A stretch of 64,000 nt of DNA. It comes from Sulfidibacter corallicola (GTDB lineage Bacteria > Acidobacteriota > Holophagae > Acanthopleuribacterales > Acanthopleuribacteraceae). The stretch covers positions 9,666,256 to 9,730,255 of the forward strand of contig NZ_CP071793.1 of assembly GCF_017498545.1 (NCBI RefSeq). Direction: 5' to 3'. The number at the start of each line of letters is the position of its first letter. The first letter of the stretch is position 1. Under the pieces are notes generated by a model. That model was not told the DNA's origin, searched no databases, and saw nothing but the letters and a program-made list of their open reading frames with translations. A program made the translations under genes and the position numbers. Shown in pieces: positions 28,308 through 35,868 of this stretch.

Positions 28308-29648
28308 TCAGGCGAACATCAGGTCGTTCATGCGGTTTTCGAGCTGCTCTTGCTTGCCGCTCTGGCGCTCGGGCTCGCCGTAACCGGCCGCGAAGTTGCG
28401 GAGGTCGGCCAAACCCAACTGGCCGGATTCGAACCGCTGACCCAGGTCGCTTTCGAAACTTTTGTACCGATCCCCGCGCAGCCGGCCCAAAACGGGATCC
28501 TTGACCATGCGCTCGGCGATGACCAGGCCGCGTGCGAAGGCATCCATGCCACCGATGTGGGCGAGGAAGAGGTCCTCCAGATCGGTGGACTCGCGGCGGA
28601 GCTTGGCGTCGAAATTGAGCCCGCCGTTCTGGAAGCCGCCGCTGGCCAGGACGATCGCCATGGCGGCGACGCAGTCGTTCATATCCAGGGGGAATTGATC
28701 CGTATCCCAACCGTTCTGGGGATTGCCGCGGTTGGCGTCGATGGATCCCAACAGGCCGGCATCGACACACATCTGCAGCTCGTGGGCGAAGCTGTGACCG
28801 GCGAGGGTCGCGTGGTTGGCTTCGATGTTCAGTTTGAAATCGCCGTCGAGGCCGTGATGGCGCAGGAAACCGATGACGGTCTGGGCATCGAAGTCGTACT
28901 GGTGCTTCATGGGCTCCATCGGTTTGGGCTCGATCAGGAAGGTTCCCTCGAAGCCGATCGAGCGGCCGTAGTCGCGCGCCAATTCCAGGAAGCGGGCGAA
29001 GTGGTCCAATTCCTTGCGGGTGTCGGTGTTGAAGAGGCAGGAGTACCCTTCACGGCCGCCCCAGAACACGTAGTTGACGCCACCCAGTTCGACGGTCGCG
29101 TCCAGTGCGGCCTTGACCTGGGCGCCGGCCAGGGCCACGACGGCGAGATCGGGATTGGTCGCGGCGCCGTTCATGTAGCGCGGGTGGGAGAACAGGTTGG
29201 CGGTACCCCAGAGAAGCCGCATCCCGGACGCCTGCTGCCGCTCCTTGGCAAGTGCCACCATGGTCTGGAGATTCTTTTCGGACTCCGCGACGGACGCGCC
29301 TTCCGGGGCCAGGTCACGGTCGTGGAAGCAGTAGAAGGGAACGTCGAGTTTGGTGAAGAATTCGAAGGCGGCGTCGATGCGGGCACGGGCCTGGGTCATG
29401 GCGTCGCCATCCACCTGCCAGGGGAAGGCACGCGTACCGGGACCGAAGGGATCGGCACCGGAACCCCAGAAGGTGTGCCAGTAGCAAACCGCGAAGCGAA
29501 GATGCTCCTCCATCGTTTTGCCGCCGACGAGCTCCATCGGGTTGTAGGCCTTGAAGGCCAAGGGGTTGTCGGATTCGGGCCCCTCGTATTGGATGCGCCC
29601 GATCTGGGGGAAATATTCCCGGTCGCCCACGAATGGTGTTCTCTTCAT
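28308..29648 (-). CDS. xylA: xylose isomerase
   Basis: A 446-residue cytosolic enzyme, the usual class II length, converting D-xylose to D-xylulose with divalent metal. Diagnostic motifs are YCFHDRD (catalytic His and Asp), LLWGTANLFSHPRYMNGAATNPD, YVFWGGREGY, FLIEPKPMEP with a metal Glu, KLNIEANHATLAGHSFAHE, and DANRGNPQNGWDTDQFP with metal ligands. ATG 29648 has GAGGAG 6-8 bases upstream. It is the last gene of the operon, 86 bases after xylB, and is followed by a terminator. Confidence 0.98.
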   Translation of the reverse strand: MKRTPFVGDREYFPQIGRIQYEGPESDNPLAFKAYNPMELVGGKTMEEHLRFAVCYWHTFWGSGADPFGPGTRAFPWQVDGDAMTQARARIDAAFEFFTKLDVPFYCFHDRDLAPEGASVAESEKNLQTMVALAKERQQASGMRLLWGTANLFSHPRYMNGAATNPDLAVVALAGAQVKAALDATVELGGVNYVFWGGREGYSCLFNTDTRKELDHFARFLELARDYGRSIGFEGTFLIEPKPMEPMKHQYDFDAQTVIGFLRHHGLDGDFKLNIEANHATLAGHSFAHELQMCVDAGLLGSIDANRGNPQNGWDTDQFPLDMNDCVAAMAIVLASGGFQNGGLNFDAKLRRESTDLEDLFLAHIGGMDAFARGLVIAERMVKDPVLGRLRGDRYKSFESDLGQRFESGQLGLADLRNFAAGYGEPERQSGKQEQLENRMNDLMFA

Positions 29649-29734
29649 GACGTTCTCCTCACTATGAATACTTGTTCCATGATTCGGTAAATCAGGTCTT
29701 GGCGAGCCATCGGCATCGATTGAAGACGATGGTT

Positions 29735-31222
29735 TCAGCGGTAGAGGTCGATGGCCAAAGCAACCGCCTTTCGGTACTCGGCAAACAGATCTCGATAGAT
29801 GTCGACCGCGCTGTCGTTTGGCGTGCAGCAAAGGGGTTCGTTACGCGAAAGGTGATCTCGGACCAGGGCGGCGAAGGCATCGCCGCGCACGCCGGCAAGC
29901 AGGCCGAGGGCCTGAAGGGCGGCACCCATGGCGGCCCCTTCGCTTTGGTCCAGCACGGTCACGGGCAGGTTGCCGATGTCGGCCACGATCTGGCGCCAGG
30001 TGGCGCTGCGGGCGCCGCCGCCCGTGAGTACGATCTCGCGGGTCGAGCAACCCAGCGAGGTCAGAATCTCGATGCCCGCGAACAGCGAGAAGGTCGCGCC
30101 TTCGACCGCCGATCGCAGCAAGTTTTCGGGCTTGCCGTTATCACCGTCCAACCCCAGCAGGCATCCCTTGGCCTTGGGCAGGTTGGGCGTCCGCTCCCCG
30201 TGAAAGAACGGCAACGTCAAAACCCCGCCGGCACCACAGTCGGCCTTGGCGATGTGGGCCTCGAAGGCGTCGATGTCCAGGGAGAACAGGCGACGCATCC
30301 ACTCGGTAGAAACTGTGCAGTTCATGGTGCACAGCAAGGGCAGCCAGCCGTCGTTGGAGGAACAGAAGGCGGCGATGCGTCCCTCCGGATCGACCCGAGG
30401 CTGGTCGGAAAAGGCGTAGAGCGTGCCGGATGTGCCCAGACTCATGGTGATCGTGCCCGGCACCACGTTGCCGGTCCCGATGGCGCCCATCATGTTGTCG
30501 CCACCGCCGACGGAAACCGGAATGCCCGCCGGCAATCCGAGCTGTTGGGCCACCGACGCGCGCAGGGTGCCGATGGGCTCGTCGGACAGGAACAACGGCG
30601 GCAGGCAATCCCGGAGATCCCGATCGGGATCGATGGCGCGCAGTACCTCGTCGGACCAGGCCCGTCGCCGTACGTCGAAGAACCCGGTACCGGACGCGTC
30701 GCCGAACTCCATGCCGGCCTGGCCGGTCAGGTAGAAATTGAGGTAGTCGTGGGGCAGCAGGACGCGCACCATGCGGGCGTAGTTCTCGGGATCGTACTTG
30801 CGGAACCAGCGAATCTTGCCCGCCGTGTAACCGGGAAGGATGGGGTTGCCCAGCTTATCGATACAGGCGGCTTCACCACCCAGGTTCGCCATGATCTCGT
30901 CGCATTCGGCCGCGCAGGTCGTGTCGCACCAAAGCTTGACGGGGAACAGGGCGTGCCCGTCCCTGTCCAGCGCCACCAGGCCGTGTTGCTGGCCCGAGAC
31001 GCCGATGGCGGTCGCCGAGCGACGGATCTCCGGATCGACGGCCAACATGGCCTTGTGCAATCCCTCGACCCACCAGGCCACGCGTTGTTCGGCCCGGCCG
31101 GAACCGTCCTGATCCAGACTGAGCGGTGCGGATTCGCTGGCCACCACCCGACGGAGGTCACCGTCGTAGAAAACCACTTTCAGGGACTGCGTCCCCAGAT
31201 CGATGCCCAATACCGTACTCAT
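29735..31222 (-). CDS. xylB: xylulokinase
   Basis: A 495-residue FGGY-family kinase that phosphorylates D-xylulose to xylulose-5-phosphate for the pentose phosphate pathway. It starts MSTVLGIDLGTQSLKVV (phosphate-binding loop). It has SGQQHGLVALD, WCDTTCAAECDEI, GGGDNMMGAIGTG, the TMSLGTSGTLYAF adenosine-binding stretch and GGGARSATWRQIVADI near the end. The ATG overlaps the stop of the Gfo/Idh gene by four bases, so the two are translationally coupled. Confidence 0.96.
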   Translation of the reverse strand: MSTVLGIDLGTQSLKVVFYDGDLRRVVASESAPLSLDQDGSGRAEQRVAWWVEGLHKAMLAVDPEIRRSATAIGVSGQQHGLVALDRDGHALFPVKLWCDTTCAAECDEIMANLGGEAACIDKLGNPILPGYTAGKIRWFRKYDPENYARMVRVLLPHDYLNFYLTGQAGMEFGDASGTGFFDVRRRAWSDEVLRAIDPDRDLRDCLPPLFLSDEPIGTLRASVAQQLGLPAGIPVSVGGGDNMMGAIGTGNVVPGTITMSLGTSGTLYAFSDQPRVDPEGRIAAFCSSNDGWLPLLCTMNCTVSTEWMRRLFSLDIDAFEAHIAKADCGAGGVLTLPFFHGERTPNLPKAKGCLLGLDGDNGKPENLLRSAVEGATFSLFAGIEILTSLGCSTREIVLTGGGARSATWRQIVADIGNLPVTVLDQSEGAAMGAALQALGLLAGVRGDAFAALVRDHLSRNEPLCCTPNDSAVDIYRDLFAEYRKAVALAIDLYR

Positions 31223-32190
31223 GATGGAACCGCCTCGAAATGCCGCCGCAGTTGGTCCATGTGGCGCTGGAACGCGAGGCTGACCTCGAGCGGCACCACG
31301 GTCGACTGGCGACGGCCCATCGCCAGATCTTCACCCACGGCGACGGTCTGGTAATTCAGGCCGAGCGATTCACGACCGTCTTGAAAGTGCTCGGTCCGGG
31401 TTTCCAGGTGATAGAGATGGCATTCGTGGGCGCGCCAGAAATCGGGAATGGTGATCAGGCCTTCTTCACCGACGATGGTCGCCCAATTGTGCAGTTTGCA
31501 GCGGAACGAGGTGGAAAGCGCGGCGGTCATGTCGCCGTAGTCGAAAATCGCGGTGACGTCGTCCTCGACCCCGTTGGGCGCGGTGCGGGCCACCGCCTGA
31601 ATGTCGATCGGGTCGCGTTCGGCGAACAGCCAGGCCAGGGCCACCGGATAGATCCCCATTTCCAGAAGGCAGCCGCCGGCCAGGTCGCGGTCGTACTCGC
31701 GCAGGCTGGGGTCGTAGGCGATGGGATAGCCGAAATTGGCCTGGATCCGCCTGACCTCGCCGATGCGCCCCGCTTCCACCCACGACTTCGCCTTGCGAAT
31801 GGCCGGTAGGAAGTAGGTCCACATGGCCTCCATCGCATAGACGTCGTGGTGGCGGGCCGCCCGCTGAAACTCGAGACATTCCTCGGGAGTGGTGACCAAC
31901 GGTTTTTCGCAGAGAATGGCCTTGCCTTCGGCCATCGCGGAGGTCGCCTGGGCCAGGTGCAGATTGTGGGGCGTGGCGATGTAGACCGCATCGACTTCGT
32001 CGCATTCGAACAGGGATTGATAATCGTCGAATCGATGGGGAATGTCGTATTGGGCACCAAAGGCCTCCGCGGCCACTTTGGAGCGGGAACCGATCGCACT
32101 CAGTACACCGTTGGGAACGAAGGACATGTCTCGGGCGAACTGGTGGGCGATTCTTCCCGCACCGATGAGGCCCCAGCGAATCTTTTTCAT
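31219..32190 (-). CDS. Gfo/Idh/MocA-family oxidoreductase
   Basis: A 323-residue NAD(P)-dependent dehydrogenase. The Rossmann motif is WGLIGAGRIAHQFARD, followed by YIATPHNLHLAQA, CEKPLVTTPEEC with the catalytic Lys, and GGCLLEMGIYPVALA, in which the usual GxxxDxGxY Asp is Glu. Its position between a sugar porter and xylB, with four-base overlaps on both sides, suggests a role in pentose metabolism. Xylose dehydrogenase or an enzyme for modified xylose are possible, but the sequence does not fix the substrate. GGAG precedes ATG 32190. Confidence 0.88.
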   Translation of the reverse strand: MKKIRWGLIGAGRIAHQFARDMSFVPNGVLSAIGSRSKVAAEAFGAQYDIPHRFDDYQSLFECDEVDAVYIATPHNLHLAQATSAMAEGKAILCEKPLVTTPEECLEFQRAARHHDVYAMEAMWTYFLPAIRKAKSWVEAGRIGEVRRIQANFGYPIAYDPSLREYDRDLAGGCLLEMGIYPVALAWLFAERDPIDIQAVARTAPNGVEDDVTAIFDYGDMTAALSTSFRCKLHNWATIVGEEGLITIPDFWRAHECHLYHLETRTEHFQDGRESLGLNYQTVAVGEDLAMGRRQSTVVPLEVSLAFQRHMDQLRRHFEAVPS

Positions 32191-33800
32191 GACAACTCCT
32201 GCAATGGATTCAGTTCGGACGGGCTCTGAACCCCGCCACCCGAGCGGCCGCGGGCCAATTCGGTTTCCAGTTGCTCCAGCGATTTCCCCTTCGTTTCCGG
32301 TACCAGCCAGGCCACCAGGCCGAGACCGATCAGCGCGAAGAATCCATAGATCGCGAACGTGGCGGGCGCGCCCAGGTTGGCGACCTCCCAAGGAAAGAGA
32401 AACTGAACGCCGAAGCTGACGAGACTGTTGATCGCACCGACGAACGAGATCGCCAGGCCGCGAATGCGGTTGGGAAAGATTTCGGAAAAGAGCACCCACA
32501 TCACCGGTCCCAACGAGATGGCGAAGGAGGCCACGAAGCCCAGAATCCCGATCAGGATCAACCAGGGATTCATGCGAATCCCGGCTTGGATCAAGGCGGC
32601 CTCGTTGGCACGCGCGACGGCGTCGCCCAAGGCCTCACGCAAGGCGACCTTGTAGGACACGTCGTCGGCGAACGCCTGGCCGAGCAGCGGTTCCAGGGCC
32701 GCGACGTCTACGGTTTCGGCAAGCGGTGCCAGTCGCTCGCGATCGAGGCGATACTTGGCACTGTAAAAACCGTAGGCGCACAGCGACATGCTCAGGAACA
32801 CGCCGCTCAAGCCCCAGATCAGCAGTGGCTTGCGACCGAGTCGGTCGATCAGCGCCATGGCGATGACGGTGAACACCACGTTGATGATGCCCACACTGGC
32901 CGCCTGGGCGAACGCCGCATCCTTCCCGACGCCGCTCTGCTCGAAAATGCTGGGCGCGTAGAAGTAGACCGCGTTGATGCCGGTGATCTGCTGCGCCACC
33001 CCGACGATCAGGCCGATGATCAGCGCGTAGCGAACCTTGGGTCCGAAGAGCTGGCGAAAACGATGCAGCAACGACTCGCGCGACTTGCCGCTGGTCTCCT
33101 TGATGGCCTGGATCTGGGCGTTCACATCGGCATGGGGCTGCAGCTCCTGCAACACGGTACGGGCGCGCTGGAAGCGGCCCTTGACCACCAGCCAGCGCGG
33201 ACTTTCGGGGATGAAGAAGAGCAACAGGAAGAAGGCCGCGGCGGGCAGGACCTCGATGCCGAGCATCCAGCGCCAGACCGCTTCGTCGATCCCGAGCGTG
33301 CGCACCCAGGCCGCATCCGACCCACTGAGCTTCAACAGGAAGTAATTGCCGAAATAGGCCGCGGAGAATCCGATCATGATATTGAGCTGATTGATGGACA
33401 CCATTTTCCCGCGCAAACTGGCCGGTGAGATTTCGGCGATGTACATGGGGGCGATCATCAGGGATGCAAAGGCCAGCCCCCCGATGAAGCGCGCCACCAC
33501 GAGCGCCTGATAGTTGGGCGCGAAGGCCGAGGCGACGGCCGAGAGCAAATAAAGGAACGCGATGATCTTCAATACTTTGCGACGCCCGATCGCGTCAGCG
33601 ACAATGCCCGCGGCAGAGGCCGCGATGAGCGCTCCCAACGTGGGGGCACTGACCACCAGACCCTGCTCCCATTCGTTGAGATTGAATTTGCCGACGACGA
33701 ATCCGATGACTCCGGAAATCACGGATGCGTCGAAGCCGAACACGAAGCCGCCCAGCGAAACGAAGCATGCATACATCAATGCGCGGTTGGCAGGCTTCAT
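32187..33800 (-). CDS. MFS sugar porter (XylE/GalP-like)
   Basis: A 537-residue proton/sugar symporter of the inner membrane with 12 predicted segments. Sugar-porter signatures are FGFDASVISGVIG, GRRKVLKIIAFLYL, ARFIGGLAFASLMIAPMYIAEISP, PESPRWLVVKGR, QQITGINAVYFYAPSIF and VPETKGKSLEQLE. It exceeds the usual 470-490 residues because of a hydrophilic insert of about 70 residues (from SAKYRLDRERLAP to NEAALIQAGIRMNP) in the second half. It probably imports xylose or a short oligomer taken up through the TonB receptor. Its stop overlaps the Gfo/Idh start, and its start overlaps the PhyH stop. Confidence 0.95.
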   Translation of the reverse strand: MKPANRALMYACFVSLGGFVFGFDASVISGVIGFVVGKFNLNEWEQGLVVSAPTLGALIAASAAGIVADAIGRRKVLKIIAFLYLLSAVASAFAPNYQALVVARFIGGLAFASLMIAPMYIAEISPASLRGKMVSINQLNIMIGFSAAYFGNYFLLKLSGSDAAWVRTLGIDEAVWRWMLGIEVLPAAAFFLLLFFIPESPRWLVVKGRFQRARTVLQELQPHADVNAQIQAIKETSGKSRESLLHRFRQLFGPKVRYALIIGLIVGVAQQITGINAVYFYAPSIFEQSGVGKDAAFAQAASVGIINVVFTVIAMALIDRLGRKPLLIWGLSGVFLSMSLCAYGFYSAKYRLDRERLAPLAETVDVAALEPLLGQAFADDVSYKVALREALGDAVARANEAALIQAGIRMNPWLILIGILGFVASFAISLGPVMWVLFSEIFPNRIRGLAISFVGAINSLVSFGVQFLFPWEVANLGAPATFAIYGFFALIGLGLVAWLVPETKGKSLEQLETELARGRSGGGVQSPSELNPLQELS

Positions 33801-34504
33801 GATGCGCGCTCCTGTACGATTCGATTGGTGGAGAACTGGTAGCGCATGGTGCGGTAGACGCAGATATCGGTAATGTCCAGCGGGGTCCCCTGGGGCACGC
33901 AGCGGTAGTTGGTGGACACGCGGCAGCGGTCACCCACGGGCAGGACGCGATGATAGGCGTGGCCGTGGAGCAGGACCAGGCTTCCCTTGGCGGGCTGCAG
34001 CGTCACCTGGGTGGGTAGATCGCCGTGGGGCGCACCCACCGGCAGCAGCCCGCGGCGATGGCTGCCGGGCACGACGACCACCTGGCCGCCGTTGTCGGGA
34101 TCCACGTCCTCGGTATAGATCAGGCGGTTGAGGTTGAACCGCTCGGGAATGTCGGGCGGGCAGTCCTGGTGCCAGGCCTGGCCCTTGCTCCCCGGTTTGG
34201 AGAACATCACCATGCACTCCTGGCTGTGCCAGCCGGAGCCCAAAATGGCGTCGGTGAGTGCGCACAGGGACGGATGCTCGGCCACTTCCTCGAACGCCGC
34301 CACATTCGTTCGCTGGGGGAACCAGGGAATGACCTCCGTGGCGGCCCTGCTGAGAAATTCCTGGTTGTGAAAGTGTTCGGGATCGGGCCCGTAATGTGCC
34401 AAGATCAGGTCGTGAAGGCGATCCATGAGATCGAGATCGAAGAAGTTTTCGAGGTGGAGATAGCCGTCGCACCAGAGCCGTTCCGCCAGAGTGTGCACAT
34501 TCAT
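33797..34504 (-). CDS. phytanoyl-CoA dioxygenase (PhyH) family protein in the xylose operon
   Basis: A 235-residue Fe(II)/2-oxoglutarate-dependent oxygenase. The facial triad is visible as WHQDCPPD (His and Asp) and a distal His in HGHAYHRVLPVGDRCRVS, with the following Arg for 2-oxoglutarate. It starts MNVHTLAERLWCDGYLHLENF, typical of the family. The gene overlaps its neighbours on both sides (porter and GH26-like gene), so it is an integral operon member. PhyH enzymes hydroxylate small molecules or remove O-methyl groups. A role on a methylated or otherwise modified pentose is plausible but unproven. AAAGGA precedes ATG 34504. Confidence 0.88.
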   Translation of the reverse strand: MNVHTLAERLWCDGYLHLENFFDLDLMDRLHDLILAHYGPDPEHFHNQEFLSRAATEVIPWFPQRTNVAAFEEVAEHPSLCALTDAILGSGWHSQECMVMFSKPGSKGQAWHQDCPPDIPERFNLNRLIYTEDVDPDNGGQVVVVPGSHRRGLLPVGAPHGDLPTQVTLQPAKGSLVLLHGHAYHRVLPVGDRCRVSTNYRCVPQGTPLDITDICVYRTMRYQFSTNRIVQERAS

Positions 34505-35754
34505 TTGGTTGTCCTTTGGGGATCGTTGCCGAGTCGGGTAAACAGTGAAGGGCCGCCGTGTAACCAAGCCGTGCGCTTCATTTCGCCGAGCCAACGCTCC
34601 GAAATGAGCGGATCGGCCTGCACGCGCGAGTCGCCCCACAGACCCGAATCGTAGGGTGGCCCCCACATCGGCTGTTGGTCCCAGTAACAATTGATGTAGG
34701 CCACGGCGCGAATCACGTCCGCGTTTTCGTGCACGAACGCGAAGAACGGGACGAACCATTCGTTCCAAATCTCTTCGGGACGCTTGTCGACGACGCCCTC
34801 ACCCGCGGGTCCATCGACCACGTCGGCGATATTGGCATTGATCTTTTTCTCGATGAAGTAACCCTGCGGTGCCGCTTCGGCGATCATCATGGGTTTGTTG
34901 TGTTTGCGTGCGAAGGCCAGCAGTTGGTCCAGCAGTTGGCGCTGGGTGGTGTGGACCTGCTCGTGGGTACCGGCCTCTTCCAACAGCAGGAACCAGGAGC
35001 AGCCGATCCAGTCCACGTATTTGTCGCCCGGGTACCACTGCGCCAGATCCGGTTCGAAAAAGCCTTCGATGGCGTCGTCCGCCGGCGAGGAACTGCCCTG
35101 CCAGACGTAGGCCACGTTGTCGACCTTCTGCTCGCGAAGGCGATCCACGATGCGGCGCCAGGCATCCGTGTACTTGGCCGCGTTGTGGTAACCCTCGTTC
35201 CAGACACCGTCGAACTCGTATCCGATCCGCAGGAACACCGGTTTGCCGACCTTTTTCAGAAAGCCACCGAGCTTGTCGATTTCGGGATCGAACTCGCCGG
35301 CGACCAATCGGGCCAGCCCGTTTTCCGCGTATTTTTCGGTGATGTCGAGGCCGATCGCGAGTACGGAGCCCTCGAATTCCCGGGCCGCCTTCCAGGAGCT
35401 GTGGGGACCGCTACCCCACCAGTCGGCCTCGGCGTCGACGGGATTCAGATCGTTGTCCAGGCCGATGCCCGCGTAGGCCTTTTCCGGATCGCGCACCAGA
35501 TAGAGCGAAAAGTAATTGGTAATGCCGCCAGGAACGGGGTACTTGCCGGCGGCGGTATAGTCGCGCACCGCTTCCAGGTCCTGACCGATGATCGAGAGGA
35601 TGCGGCCTTCGGGCGGGAGGAATTTCGCCGCGATCGCATGGTCCTGAACGAGGGGCGCGTCCGCCGCGACGGGCACGGCCTCGGGGGAAATGCTGCAGGC
35701 GGTGACACAGAGCCACAGGGGGAACAGGAGTTTTTGAGGATTCGATAACTTCAT
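34501..35754 (-). CDS. GH26-like glycanase lipoprotein (possible beta-1,3-xylanase)
   Basis: A 417-residue lipoprotein with lipobox CVTAC (Cys20), so it is likely anchored in a membrane and acts outside the cytosol. The (beta/alpha)8 region has FLRIGYEFDGVWNEGYHN with acid/base candidate Glu180, and KPMMIAEAAPQGY with nucleophile candidate Glu293, separated by 113 residues. This arrangement matches GH26. The RIGYEFDG-WN form is reminiscent of beta-1,3-xylanases, which fits the xylose genes downstream; mannanase activity is the alternative. ATG 35754 has AGGAAGG 6 bases upstream. It sits 114 bases after the TonB receptor gene, and its stop overlaps the PhyH start. Confidence 0.7.
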   Translation of the reverse strand: MKLSNPQKLLFPLWLCVTACSISPEAVPVAADAPLVQDHAIAAKFLPPEGRILSIIGQDLEAVRDYTAAGKYPVPGGITNYFSLYLVRDPEKAYAGIGLDNDLNPVDAEADWWGSGPHSSWKAAREFEGSVLAIGLDITEKYAENGLARLVAGEFDPEIDKLGGFLKKVGKPVFLRIGYEFDGVWNEGYHNAAKYTDAWRRIVDRLREQKVDNVAYVWQGSSSPADDAIEGFFEPDLAQWYPGDKYVDWIGCSWFLLLEEAGTHEQVHTTQRQLLDQLLAFARKHNKPMMIAEAAPQGYFIEKKINANIADVVDGPAGEGVVDKRPEEIWNEWFVPFFAFVHENADVIRAVAYINCYWDQQPMWGPPYDSGLWGDSRVQADPLISERWLGEMKRTAWLHGGPSLFTRLGNDPQRTTK

Positions 35755-35807
35755 GACCAACCTTCCTGTATTCGAGGACCGATCGTTGTTTGGGTTTCGA
35801 GGGGGGT

Positions 35808-35840
35808 GGGGGCGTGCCGGCTTCCCAGGGGCACGCCCCC
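35808..35840 (-). other. intercistronic hairpin between the TonB receptor and GH26-like genes
   Basis: GGGGGCGTGCC pairs perfectly with GGCACGCCCCC over an 11-base loop. There is no T-run, so it looks like an RNA stabiliser or partial terminator that would separate receptor from enzyme levels within one transcript. Confidence 0.5.
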
Positions 35841-35868
35841 GTCCGGGACGTTTCTAGAGGGGGGGACT

